Assembly: GCA_020054175.1 (NCBI GenBank) | Contig: JAGVLR010000057.1 | Span: 1 to 12,389 of the forward strand | Reading direction: 5' to 3' | Source of the DNA: Candidatus Dadabacteria bacterium | GTDB lineage: Bacteria; Desulfobacterota_D; UBA1144; Nemesobacterales; UBA2774 | Length of the DNA: 12,389 nt | Notes under the pieces: model-generated | Databases searched by the model: none | What the model was told of the DNA's origin: nothing | Seen by the model: only the letters and a program-made list of their open reading frames with translations | Part shown: positions 1-8,781 of the stretch, one piece after another | Layout: every line of letters begins with the position of its first letter | How positions within the stretch are numbered: position 1 is the first letter of the stretch | Made by a program: the position numbers and the translations under genes

Positions 1-345
1 ATCCCTCCCCATTTCGGCCCTCGAAGTCCCTTCCTTCTCGACCTGCCTCTCGACCATCATTTGAGTCGCGATCCCGGCGTGGTCCGTCCCCGGCACCCAG
101 AGTGCGTCGAACCCCTTCATGCGCTTGTATCGTATGAGTATATCCTGAAGCGTGTTGTTGAGAGCGTGACCTATGTGGAGAGAGCCCGTAACGTTCGGCG
201 GAGGGATTACGATGGTGAAAGCAGGAAGCCCGGATTCGGGCGAGGCTCTATGATAGCCCCTGTCTATCCATTCGGCGTACCATCTCTCTTCAACCTTTTT
301 TGGATCATAAACCTTATCCATCTGGGTTTTATCATTCTGAGACAT
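1..345 (-). CDS. valS: Valyl-tRNA synthetase, N-terminal part (gene continues beyond the window)
   Basis: The first 115 codons of a class I aminoacyl-tRNA synthetase that charges tRNA-Val with valine in the cytosol. The Rossmann-fold signature PPPNVTGSLHIGHA is at residues 48-61, with the HIGH ATP-binding motif at 57-60. WVPGTDHAGIATQ follows at about 83-95. This combination is typical of ValRS rather than IleRS or LeuRS. The rest of the protein (editing domain, KMSKS loop, anticodon-binding and coiled-coil parts) lies outside the window. The ATG at 345 is used here; an in-frame ATG at 321 (MDKVYDPKKVEERW) aligns better with the usual ValRS N-terminus and may be the real start. Neither has a clear Shine-Dalgarno sequence. 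The gene lies 88 bases downstream of rpoC on the same strand, just after a terminator-like hairpin, so it may depend on read-through or on its own unidentified promoter. Confidence 0.95.
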   Translation of the reverse strand, partial: MSQNDKTQMDKVYDPKKVEERWYAEWIDRGYHRASPESGLPAFTIVIPPPNVTGSLHIGHALNNTLQDILIRYKRMKGFDALWVPGTDHAGIATQMMVERQVEKEGTSRAEMGRD

Positions 346-369
346 GGCAACCGTTTAAAACTGAAGGAT

Positions 370-414
370 TATGAAGAAAGGGGGCGGGAAACGGAATTTC
401 CGTCGCCTGCCCCC
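370..414 (-). terminator. Probable rho-independent terminator after rpoC
   Basis: On the minus strand, a GC-rich inverted repeat (GGGGGC at 414-409 pairing with GCCCCC at 385-380) encloses an inner CGG/CCG stem and partly paired arms. It is followed directly by the T-rich run TTTCTTC. It starts about 20 bases after the rpoC stop codon and lies between rpoC and valS, where the operon would be expected to end. The T-tract is broken by cytosines, so termination may be incomplete and could let some transcription reach valS. Confidence 0.7.
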
Positions 415-433
415 GGAATTTCGAAGTTTGATT

Positions 434-3400
434 TTATTCGTCAGCCGATGCCGCAGCCGGAACCGGGACTTCGAGAACGGGAACCTCGACGTCGATGTTC
501 CTGTATATCGGGAGACCGGTACCCGCGGGTATGAGCCTGCCCATGATAACGTTCTCCTTGAGCCCCCTGAGGTTATCGGCCTTGCCTTCGCAGGCGGCCT
601 CGGTGAGAACCCTTGTCGTCTCCTGGAACGACGCAGCCGAAAGCCAGCTGTCGGTGCTGAGAGACGCCCTCGTTATGCCGAGGAGTAGAGGTTCCGCCGA
701 TGCGGGCCTTCCGCCCTGCGCCAGCACCCTGTCGTTCTCCTCGAAGAAGATGTGCTTCTCGACCGCCTCGCCGACGAGGAGAATCGTGTCTCCCGGGTCC
801 TTTATCCTGACGCGTTTTAACATCTGCCTGACTATGGCCTCGATGTGTTTGTCGTTAATCTTAACGCCCTGGAGCCTGTAGACTTCCTGAATTTCGTCCA
901 CGAGGTATCTCGTAAGCGCGCGCTCCCCTCTTATGCGGAGGATGTCGTGCGGGTTTACGGAGCCGTCGACGAGCTGGTCGCCCGAGGTGACGATTTCCCC
1001 TTCCCTTACGAGCACGTGCTTTCCTCTCGGTACGAGATATTCCTTCGGCTCGCCGACCTCCGGTGTCACGACGACACGCCTCTTACCCTTGAGGTCCTTG
1101 CCGTAGCTCACGATACCGTCGATCTCGGTTACGACTGCCGGGTCTTTCGGTATCCTAGCCTCGAACAGCTCGGCAACCCTCGGCAGACCGCCCGTGATGT
1201 CCTTGGTCTTCGCGGTCGCCCTGGCTATCTTGGCCACGACGTCTCCCGCGCCTACGGTGTCGCCTTCGTTAACCTCGATAATCGCCCCAATGGGAAGCGA
1301 GTACTGAATGCTCCTTCCATCGTCCGTGTGTATAACGAGGCCCGGATGAACGTCCAGGTTCTTGGATTCTATGACTACCTTTTTGTAAATACCGGTGACT
1401 TCGTCGACCTGCTCCTTGAGGGTTATACCCTGCTCGAGATCGACGAACCCGACCTTCCCGTCGAATTCAGATATAAACGGAGTGGTGTACGGGTCCCATT
1501 CCGCGAGTAGCTGTCCTTCTTTAACTTTCTGCTCGTCGGCTATCTTCAGTTTCGCACCGAGGGCGAGCGGGTACCGCTCTCTTTCGTAGCCCTTGTCGTC
1601 TACGATTATAAGCGTTCCCGTACGGTTGATGACTACGAAGCTTCCGTCCTTCGTTTCGACGGTCCTTACGCTCTGGAACTTTACGGTTCCTTCATGCGTC
1701 GCTTCGAGCGTGCTTTCCGCAGCTCTCTGGCTCGCGGCGCCTCCGATGTGGAACGTTCTCATCGTAAGCTGCGTTCCCGGCTCACCGATCGACTGGGCCG
1801 CTATGATTCCGACGGCTTCGCCTATGTTGACGAGCTTTCCGGTTGCGAGGTTCCTGCCGTAGCAGAGCGCACAAACGCCGATGCGGGTTTCGCAGGTGAG
1901 TACCGACCTTATCCTTATCTCGGTAACGCTTCCGGCCTCGTCTATTTTCGTTGCCGCCTGCTCGTCGATTTCCTGGTTCGGCCTGACTATGATGTCGCCG
2001 CTTACAGGATCAACTATTTCGTCGATGGTGACCCTTCCGAGCACCCTGTCGCCGACGCGTTCGATTATCTCGCCGCCTTCGACGAGGTCGCTCACGGTTA
2101 TGCCTTCTACAGTCCCGCAGTCGTATTCCTTTATCATAACGTCCTGCGCGACGTCGATAAGCCTTCTCGTCAGGTAACCCGCGTTCGCCGTCTTAAGAGC
2201 CGTGTCCGCCAGACCCTTCCTCGCGCCGTGCGTCGAGATGAAGTACTGGAGAACGGTCAGCCCTTCCCTGAAGTTGGAGGTGATCGGGGTCTCGATGATT
2301 TCGCCCGAAGGCTTGGCCATAAGCCCCCTCATGCCCGCAAGCTGACGGACCTGGGTCTGGCTTCCTCTCGCGCCCGAATCGATCATCATGTATATCGGGT
2401 TCGAGCTCGCGCCCCTTTTCACTGTGCCATCGTCGCCGAGTATCTCCTCGTATGAAATGTCTCTCATCATTTCCTGGGCGACCTCGTCGCTCGTCCTCGC
2501 CCAGATGTCGATTACCTTGTTATATCTCTCGCCGTCCGTGATGAGACCGTGAGAGTACTGGTTCTGAACTTTTACGACTTCGTCCTGAGCCTTCTGGAGA
2601 AGCTCTTTCTTCTTCACCGGAATTCTCATATCGTCTATCGATATCGAAATTCCCGCCTTGGTCGAATACTTGAACCCGAGCGTCCTCATACGGTCGGCCA
2701 GGATTACGGTATTCTTTCCGCCCGCCATCCTGAAGCAGGTGTCGACGAGCTCCTCTATGGCCCTCTTCGTCATGACCCTGTTCACGAGCTCGAACGGTAT
2801 GTCCCTCGGCATGATGTTGTAAAGTATCACGCGTCCGGCCGTCGTTTCGTAAAGCTTGCCGTTGACGCGCACTTTTATCTTAGCGTGTATTCCTATCTCG
2901 CCCGAGTCGTACGCCATATGCACTTCGTCGACGCCCGAGAATATCTTGCCGTCGCCCCTGTCCGCCGCCATGTCCCTCGTCATGTAGTAGATACCGAGGA
3001 CTATGTCCTGCGTCGGTAGGATTATCGGCTTTCCGTGCGCCGGCGAAAGAATGTTGTTCGTCGACATGACGAGCGCCCTGCACTCCGTCTGGGCCTCTAT
3101 CGAAAGAGGCACGTGAACGGCCATCTGGTCGCCGTCGAAGTCCGCGTTATACGCCGGGCAGACGAGCGGGTGAATCTGTATAGCCTTGTCTTCTATCAGT
3201 ATCGGCTCGAAAGCCTGGATGCTGAGGCGGTGGAGCGTCGGGGCTCGGTTGAGCAGCACCGGATGCTCCTTGATCACTTCGTCGAGGGCGTCCCATACTA
3301 TCGGGGCCTCCTGCTCGACGAGCTTCTTCGCAATTTTTATGGTGGCGGCAGCCCCCCACTTTTCGAGCTTCTGGTATATGAACGGCCTGAAAAGCTCGAG

Positions 3401-4516
3401 ACCCATCTGCTTCGGAATGCCGCACTGGTGGAGCCTGAGCTCCGGGCCGACGGTAATAACCGAACGGCCGGAATAGTCCACCCTCTTTCCGAGGAGGTTC
3501 TGCCTGAACCTTCCCTGCTTACCCTTGATTATGTCGCTCAAGCTCTTGAGCGGCCTGTGGTTGTGCCCGAGAACCGGCCTTCCCCTTCTCCCGTTTTCGA
3601 GGAGGGCGTCGACCGATTCCTGTAGCATCCTCTTCTCGTTCCTGACGATGATGTCCGGAGCGCCGAGCTCAAGCAGTTTTTTGAGCCTGTTGTTCCTGTT
3701 TATGACTCGCCTGTAGAGGTCGTTGAGGTCGGACGTCGCGAACCTTCCGCCGTACAGCGGAACGAGCGGCCTTAAGTCCGGAGGAAGAACCGGAATCCTC
3801 GTAAGGATCATCCACTCGGGACGGTTCTTCGACTTCCTGAAGGCCTCGCATATACGGAGCCTCTTGGCGATCCTCGCCCTCTTTATCGGGGAGGAGGTGT
3901 TTTTCATTTCGTGTCTCAGCTGCTCGGAGAGCTCGACGAGGTCGATCTTCTTCAGCATCTCCCTTATCGTTTCCGCACCCATGCCGACCTTGAAGCTGTG
4001 TCCGTAATCCTCTACGGCCTTCCTGTATCTGTCCTCGCTCAGAACCTCGCCGAACTTAAGGCTCGTGTTCCCCGGATCGAGGACGACGTAAGACTCGTAG
4101 TAAAGTGTCTTTTCGAGGTCCTTCAAAGTCATGTCGAGCAGCATCCCTATACGGGACGGTATGCTTCTAAGGAACCATATGTGCGCCACCGGCGAAGAAA
4201 GCTCGATGTGCGCCATCCTCTCCCTTCTGACCTTGGAGGAGATGACTTCGACGCCGCACTTCTCGCACGTGACTCCCCTGTGTTTCAGTCTCTTGTATTT
4301 ACCGCACGTACATTCATAGTCCTTCACCGGGCCGAAAATCTTGGCGCAGAAAAGCCCGCTCCTCTCCGGCTTGAAGGTCCTGTAGTTTATCGTCTCCGGC
4401 TTTCTCACCTCGCCGTGAGACCACTCTTTTATCTTTTCGGGAGAAGCTATCGAAATCTTGACAGCCGAATACTCCGATGGGTTCTTCGGCTTTTCAAATA
4501 GTGTATCTACGTCCAC
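434..4516 (-). CDS. rpoC: DNA-directed RNA polymerase beta' subunit
   Basis: The largest subunit of RNA polymerase, carrying the catalytic Mg2+. At 1360 aa it is slightly shorter than E. coli RpoC (1407). The N-terminal zinc site is at Cys69, Cys71, Cys84 and Cys87. The active-site motif NADFDGDQMAVH has its three Mg-binding aspartates at 459, 461 and 463. The second zinc site is at Cys800, Cys875, Cys882 and Cys885. The trigger loop begins in the MRTFHIGG segment (His923) and resumes near TKDITGGLPRV (Asp1106). About 170 residues between them look like the SI3 insertion of proteobacterial beta'. The C-terminus ends in a short Val/Pro/Ala-rich tail. The start codon is GTG, supported by alignment (SAVKISIASPEKIKEWS matches the family N-terminus) and by GGGAGGGAG a few bases upstream. 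Only 24 bases separate it from the rpoB stop, so the two are co-transcribed and probably translationally linked. All key residues seen are intact. Confidence 0.99.
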   Translation of the reverse strand: MDVDTLFEKPKNPSEYSAVKISIASPEKIKEWSHGEVRKPETINYRTFKPERSGLFCAKIFGPVKDYECTCGKYKRLKHRGVTCEKCGVEVISSKVRRERMAHIELSSPVAHIWFLRSIPSRIGMLLDMTLKDLEKTLYYESYVVLDPGNTSLKFGEVLSEDRYRKAVEDYGHSFKVGMGAETIREMLKKIDLVELSEQLRHEMKNTSSPIKRARIAKRLRICEAFRKSKNRPEWMILTRIPVLPPDLRPLVPLYGGRFATSDLNDLYRRVINRNNRLKKLLELGAPDIIVRNEKRMLQESVDALLENGRRGRPVLGHNHRPLKSLSDIIKGKQGRFRQNLLGKRVDYSGRSVITVGPELRLHQCGIPKQMGLELFRPFIYQKLEKWGAAATIKIAKKLVEQEAPIVWDALDEVIKEHPVLLNRAPTLHRLSIQAFEPILIEDKAIQIHPLVCPAYNADFDGDQMAVHVPLSIEAQTECRALVMSTNNILSPAHGKPIILPTQDIVLGIYYMTRDMAADRGDGKIFSGVDEVHMAYDSGEIGIHAKIKVRVNGKLYETTAGRVILYNIMPRDIPFELVNRVMTKRAIEELVDTCFRMAGGKNTVILADRMRTLGFKYSTKAGISISIDDMRIPVKKKELLQKAQDEVVKVQNQYSHGLITDGERYNKVIDIWARTSDEVAQEMMRDISYEEILGDDGTVKRGASSNPIYMMIDSGARGSQTQVRQLAGMRGLMAKPSGEIIETPITSNFREGLTVLQYFISTHGARKGLADTALKTANAGYLTRRLIDVAQDVMIKEYDCGTVEGITVSDLVEGGEIIERVGDRVLGRVTIDEIVDPVSGDIIVRPNQEIDEQAATKIDEAGSVTEIRIRSVLTCETRIGVCALCYGRNLATGKLVNIGEAVGIIAAQSIGEPGTQLTMRTFHIGGAASQRAAESTLEATHEGTVKFQSVRTVETKDGSFVVINRTGTLIIVDDKGYERERYPLALGAKLKIADEQKVKEGQLLAEWDPYTTPFISEFDGKVGFVDLEQGITLKEQVDEVTGIYKKVVIESKNLDVHPGLVIHTDDGRSIQYSLPIGAIIEVNEGDTVGAGDVVAKIARATAKTKDITGGLPRVAELFEARIPKDPAVVTEIDGIVSYGKDLKGKRRVVVTPEVGEPKEYLVPRGKHVLVREGEIVTSGDQLVDGSVNPHDILRIRGERALTRYLVDEIQEVYRLQGVKINDKHIEAIVRQMLKRVRIKDPGDTILLVGEAVEKHIFFEENDRVLAQGGRPASAEPLLLGITRASLSTDSWLSAASFQETTRVLTEAACEGKADNLRGLKENVIMGRLIPAGTGLPIYRNIDVEVPVLEVPVPAAASADE

Positions 4517-4540
4517 GTTGTCTCCCTCCCTTTGTTTGAT

Positions 4541-7500
4541 TTATTCCCTTCCGAGCTCTTCTTCCTCGAGAAGGTCAATGTCGAGCGAAAGCGCCTGTAA
4601 TTCTTTCTGTAAAACCTTGAACGACTCCGGCAGCCCGGGCTCGAAGTTCATGTCGCCCTTGACTATCGAATCGAAAATCCTCGTCCTTCCTATTACGTCG
4701 TCAGATTTCACTGTCAGAAATTCCTGCAGCGTGTACGATGCGCCGTACGCTTCGAGTGCCCACACCTCCATTTCCCCAAGCCTCTGTCCGCCGAAGTGGG
4801 CCTTTCCGCCGAGGGGCTGCTGGGTAACGAGCGAATACGGCCCGATTGCCCTCGCATGTATCTTCTCCTCGACAAGGTGATGGAGCTTCAGCATGTACAT
4901 GACGCCGACCGTGACCTTCTGGTCGAAGGGCTCGCCGGTCTGGCCGTCGAACAATATGGTCTTTCCATCTTCCGGAAGACCGGTATTCCTTAGCATTTTC
5001 TTAATCTCTTCTTCCGACGCGCCGTCGAACACGGGCGACTTCACCGGTATACCCAGGCGGAGCCTCCTTGCGACCATCAGAACCTCGTCGTCGTCGAGAT
5101 TATCTATGAGTTTCGTAACTTCGTTCGATTCTTTATATATTTCCTTCAGCTTGGCCTTGAGCGCCTCGGGGCTGAACTCCCTTTCCATTATCTCGTTAAG
5201 CTGGTTACCAAGGGCCTTCGCACCCCATCCAAGATGGGTTTCGAGCACCTGACCGACGTTCATTCGGGAAGGAACGCCGAGGGGGTTCAGTATCATGTCC
5301 ACCGGCGCGCCGTCCGGGAGATATGGCATGTCCTCTTCCGAGAGGATCTTCGATATGACGCCCTTGTTCCCGTGCCGTCCGGCCATCTTGTCGCCCACCT
5401 GGAGCTTTCTCTTGACGGCTATGTCTACCTTAACGACCTTCAGCACTCCGGGCGGAAGCTCGTCGGGCTTGGTCAGCTTCGATATGCGCTGCTCGTAAAC
5501 TACGTTTGTAAGATCGATCTGCTCTAGCGTCCTTTCAACTATGCGCTTTATTTCGGCTTCTATTTCGTCGCCTTTTTCGACGGTTATGTCCGCGAACTTT
5601 TCAAAGGGTATCGATTTCAGAACTTCTTCCGTTACCTTGTCCCCTTTCTTGAGCACGGTTTTTCTCGAAACCGTGAGCTTGGCCGAAGAAAGCTTCCCCG
5701 ATACGAGGGCCTTAACCCTCTCGTAGGCGTCGTCTTTAAGTATCTTGACTTCGTCTTCCCTGTCCTGCTTTAAGCGGGTGACTTCGAAATCTTCTATGCT
5801 TTTGGCCCTCTCGTCCTTGTCGACGACGCGGGATATGAGCATCTTCACATCTATAACAGTTCCGTAAATTCCGGGTGAAGCCCTTAATGACGTATCTTTT
5901 ACGTCTCCCGCCTTATCCCCGAAGATGGCTCTCAGGAGCCTTTCTTCCGGAGAAAGCTGTGTTTCGCCCTTGGGCGAAATCTTGCCGACGATAATGTCGC
6001 CGGGCTTTACTTCCGCCCCTACCCTTATAATACCGCTCTCGTCAAGGTTACGGAGGGCGTCTTCGCTGACGTTAGGAATGTCACGCGTTATTTCTTCCCG
6101 CCCGAGCTTCGTTTCGCGCGCTATACACTCTACTTCCTCTATGTGTATGGACGTGAAGCTGTCTTCCTTGGCGAGCCTTTCGCTCATCAGAATTGCGTCT
6201 TCAAAGTTGTATCCGCCCCACGGCATGAACGCCACGAGGACGTTCTGCCCGAGAGCAAGCTCGCCGAAATCGGTCGAAGGACCGTCGGCAATAACCTGCC
6301 CCGCGCTTACGGGCTGGCCTTTTTTCACTATAGGCTGCTGGTTCCAGCAGGTGCTCTGGTTCGACTTCTGGAACTTGAGCAGGTTATACATATCGACGCC
6401 TGCTTCAGTGCCGGAGGTCTCCCCCGTCGCGCTTACGACTATCCTTGAGGAATCGACGTACTCGACTATGCCTTCCCTCTTCGCGAGGACCGCAACGCCC
6501 GAATCCTTGGCCACCGTGCTTTCGAAGCCCGTGCCCACAAGAGGTGCGCTCGTGCGTATAAGCGGAACAGCCTGGCGCTGCATGTTAGAGCCCATGAGTG
6601 CGCGGTTCGCGTCGTCGTGCTCTAAAAACGGTATCAGCGATGCCGAGACGGAAACGAGCTGGGACGGGGAAACGTCCATTAGCTCCACCTTCTCCCGTTC
6701 GACCATCATAAACTCGCCGCCGTGTCTTGCCGAAATGAATTCCGAGGTAAAATTGCCGTTATTGTCCAGAGGGGCGTTAGCCTGGGCAATAATGTATTTT
6801 TCCTCGGCGAGAGCGTTCATATAAACTATTTCTTCCGTAACCCGGGCGTCCTTGACGACCCTGTACGGCGTCTGTATGAACCCGAACTCGTTGATTTTTC
6901 CGTATGTGCTGAGGCTCGATATAAGACCGATGTTCGGGCCTTCCGGGGTCTCGATCGGGCATATCCTGCCGTAGTGCGAGGAATGAACGTCCCTCACCTC
7001 GAAACCCGCCCTTTCCCTCGTAAGACCGCCGGGACCAAGAGCGCTCAGCCTTCTCTTGTGCGTGATTTCCGAAAGGGGGTTCGTCTGGTCCATGAACTGC
7101 GAAAGCTGACCCGTGGCGAAGAACTCCTTCACCACCGCTATAACTGTTTTCGGAATCAGAAGCTCGCTCGGCATCAGGTTTTCGACGGCCTGGTAACCCA
7201 TCTTTTCCTTAACGGAGCGGGCCAGCCTTTCGAGGCCGTGATAGAAACGATCCTCTATCAGCTCGCCGACAGTGCGGACCCTCCTGTTGCCCAGGTGGTC
7301 GATGTCGTCCGTCGTTCCCTTTCCTCCCCTGAGACCGAGGAGATATCTTACCGTCTCCATTATGTCTTCCGGGGTGAGCGTGGATACGTCGTCCGGTATG
7401 CCGTGGTTGAGCTTGTAGTTAATTTTAAGACGCCCGACCTGTGAAAGCCTGTATGTGTCGGGATTAAAAAACATGTTGTCGAAGAACGACTGCGCCACGT

Positions 7501-8656
7501 TCAGCGTCGGCGGGTCAGTCGGCCTGAATTTCTTGTATATTTCGGTTATCGCGTCCTCGCGGGTCTTCACCTTGTCCGCAAGAACGGTGCTCCTGAGAGA
7601 CGCGACTACCGATATGTTGTCGATGTAAAATACGTCGAACTCGCTTACTTCTGCGCTCTTTATCTGATCCAGCTTCTGGTCCGTTATAGTTTCGTTGAAG
7701 CTGACTATGACCTCTCCCGTCTTTTTATCGACGATGTCGGTCGCGGCGTACCTGTCCAGAAGCTCGGACGAATCTATAGGAACTATATCTATGTTCGCGC
7801 GCTTCAGCTTTTCGACTATGTTTCTTACGAACCTTCTGCCCTTCTTGACGACAACCTCGCCCGTCTCCGGGTCTGTGATGTCGGCGCTCGCCCTCTGCGA
7901 GGCAAGAACGTCGTGGTTCACCTTCTTGCTCATCTCGCCGGACCCGAGGTAGATCGTCTCCACCGGGTAGAAGTACTGCATTATCTGCCTGTCGTTATAT
8001 CCGAGGGCTTTTAAAAGCACGCTTACCAGAAACTTTTTCTTCCTGTCTATCCTCACATGGAGCAGGTCTTTGGAATCGAATTCGAAATCTATCCACCTGC
8101 CGTCGTGCGGGACTATCCTGGCAGAGAACGAAGACCTTCCGGAGCCGGTGTCCTTGTTCCTTACCTGGTCGAAGAAAACGCCCGGGGAGTGGTGGAGCTG
8201 GTTGACTATAACCCTCTCCGTTCCGTTCACGATGAACGAGCCGTTGGGGGTCATGAGCGGAATCTCACCGAAGTAGACCTCCTGCTCTTTGACGTCCCTT
8301 ATGGTGCGCTCTTCTCCGGATTCCGTGTCCCATATGACGAGCCTGAAGGTGACGTAGAGCGGGGCCACGTAGGTATAACCCTTGAGCCTGCACTCCTGCG
8401 CCTCGTACTTCGGCCTGTCGAACCTGTAGCCGATATACTCAAGCGAGGCCTTTTCGTTATAGTCCTCTATCGGGAATACGGTTTTAAACGCATTGTGAAG
8501 ACCTGCGTCCTGACGATCCTCCGGCTTTACCTCCGCCTGGAGAAACTCGTGGTAGGACTTGACTTGCACTTCCAGAAGGTGAGGTATCTCGAGAATAGAT
8601 GGTAATTTCGAAAAACTTTTTCTCAGTTTATAGGATTCCAGACCATCAAGGCTCAA
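4541..8656 (-). CDS. rpoB: DNA-directed RNA polymerase beta subunit
   Basis: The second-largest RNA polymerase subunit, 1371 aa (E. coli 1342), forming the catalytic cleft with beta'. A variable block at about residues 235-355 corresponds to the betai4 insertion, and a charged helical block at about 960-1070 to betai9. The rifampicin-pocket segment with QLSQFMDQTNPLSEITHKRR has Asp523, His533 and Ser538, equivalent to E. coli D516, H526 and S531. These are wild type, so target-based rifampicin sensitivity is expected. Lys1090 and Lys1098 in the DKMAGRHGNKG segment match the active-site lysines K1065 and K1073 of E. coli. The start is TTG: an in-frame TAA three codons upstream rules out a longer reading, there is no nearby in-frame ATG, and GGGGGG lies 9 bases upstream of the TTG. 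The N-terminus (YKLRKSFSKLPSILEIPHLL) matches the family. A 255-base spacer with possible regulatory structures separates it from rplL. Confidence 0.99.
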   Translation of the reverse strand: MSLDGLESYKLRKSFSKLPSILEIPHLLEVQVKSYHEFLQAEVKPEDRQDAGLHNAFKTVFPIEDYNEKASLEYIGYRFDRPKYEAQECRLKGYTYVAPLYVTFRLVIWDTESGEERTIRDVKEQEVYFGEIPLMTPNGSFIVNGTERVIVNQLHHSPGVFFDQVRNKDTGSGRSSFSARIVPHDGRWIDFEFDSKDLLHVRIDRKKKFLVSVLLKALGYNDRQIMQYFYPVETIYLGSGEMSKKVNHDVLASQRASADITDPETGEVVVKKGRRFVRNIVEKLKRANIDIVPIDSSELLDRYAATDIVDKKTGEVIVSFNETITDQKLDQIKSAEVSEFDVFYIDNISVVASLRSTVLADKVKTREDAITEIYKKFRPTDPPTLNVAQSFFDNMFFNPDTYRLSQVGRLKINYKLNHGIPDDVSTLTPEDIMETVRYLLGLRGGKGTTDDIDHLGNRRVRTVGELIEDRFYHGLERLARSVKEKMGYQAVENLMPSELLIPKTVIAVVKEFFATGQLSQFMDQTNPLSEITHKRRLSALGPGGLTRERAGFEVRDVHSSHYGRICPIETPEGPNIGLISSLSTYGKINEFGFIQTPYRVVKDARVTEEIVYMNALAEEKYIIAQANAPLDNNGNFTSEFISARHGGEFMMVEREKVELMDVSPSQLVSVSASLIPFLEHDDANRALMGSNMQRQAVPLIRTSAPLVGTGFESTVAKDSGVAVLAKREGIVEYVDSSRIVVSATGETSGTEAGVDMYNLLKFQKSNQSTCWNQQPIVKKGQPVSAGQVIADGPSTDFGELALGQNVLVAFMPWGGYNFEDAILMSERLAKEDSFTSIHIEEVECIARETKLGREEITRDIPNVSEDALRNLDESGIIRVGAEVKPGDIIVGKISPKGETQLSPEERLLRAIFGDKAGDVKDTSLRASPGIYGTVIDVKMLISRVVDKDERAKSIEDFEVTRLKQDREDEVKILKDDAYERVKALVSGKLSSAKLTVSRKTVLKKGDKVTEEVLKSIPFEKFADITVEKGDEIEAEIKRIVERTLEQIDLTNVVYEQRISKLTKPDELPPGVLKVVKVDIAVKRKLQVGDKMAGRHGNKGVISKILSEEDMPYLPDGAPVDMILNPLGVPSRMNVGQVLETHLGWGAKALGNQLNEIMEREFSPEALKAKLKEIYKESNEVTKLIDNLDDDEVLMVARRLRLGIPVKSPVFDGASEEEIKKMLRNTGLPEDGKTILFDGQTGEPFDQKVTVGVMYMLKLHHLVEEKIHARAIGPYSLVTQQPLGGKAHFGGQRLGEMEVWALEAYGASYTLQEFLTVKSDDVIGRTRIFDSIVKGDMNFEPGLPESFKVLQKELQALSLDIDLLEEEELGRE

Positions 8657-8658
8657 CG

Positions 8659-8688
8659 TTACTTACCCCCCATATGTGTATTTAACAC
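8659..8688 (-). other. Possible 9-codon leader ORF just upstream of rpoB
   Basis: On the minus strand, GTG at 8688 opens a frame reading M-L-N-T-H-M-G-G-K and ending at TAA (8661-8659), two bases before the rpoB TTG start. AAGGA lies five bases upstream of this GTG, a good ribosome binding site. An internal in-frame ATG lies at 8673. Termination so close to a weak TTG start would suit re-initiation or coupling. It is very short and could be chance. It also contains the GGGGGG that serves as the rpoB Shine-Dalgarno. Confidence 0.25.
8666..8671 (-). promoter_or_regulatory. Ribosome binding site of rpoB (supports the TTG start)
   Basis: A run of six G on the minus strand ends 9 bases before the TTG at 8656. 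It can pair with the CCUCC of 16S rRNA with one G-U wobble. It is the only purine-rich stretch at a suitable distance and supports TTG as the rpoB start. Confidence 0.6.
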
Positions 8689-8749
8689 CTGCTTCCTTAA
8701 AATGTCGCAGTTAAATTCTCTCGGCAAAGAGGCATAGCTCCGCATAGAC

Positions 8750-8762
8750 CGCTTAAGAAGCG
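8750..8762 (-). other. Small hairpin in the rpoB leader
   Basis: CGCTT and AAGCG form a 5-bp stem with a 3-base loop (CTT on the minus strand). It is in the rplL-rpoB spacer, about 95 bases before the rpoB start. No T-run follows, so it is not a terminator. Its role is unknown. Confidence 0.35.
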
Positions 8763-8781
8763 TTCGCTCGCGTCAAAACCG

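Noticed and set aside
346..379. CATAAT as a -10 box for a valS promoter
   Set aside because: The matching -35 position reads TTCCGT, a poor match, and falls inside the terminator hairpin; not enough support.
1694..2455. 253-codon open frame on the plus strand inside rpoC
   Set aside because: Its Arg/Asp/Tyr-rich composition mirrors rpoC codons read backwards; rpoC there is fully conserved and intact.
5925..6824. 299-codon open frame on the plus strand, antisense to rpoB
   Set aside because: It lies entirely within rpoB, has Ser/Thr-rich low-complexity content typical of antisense shadows, and matches no family I recognise.
8659..8673. ATG at 8673 as the true rpoB start with an indel in the G-run
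   Set aside because: Adding or removing bases in the G-run still leaves a TAA before the rpoB frame, so the TTG start stands.
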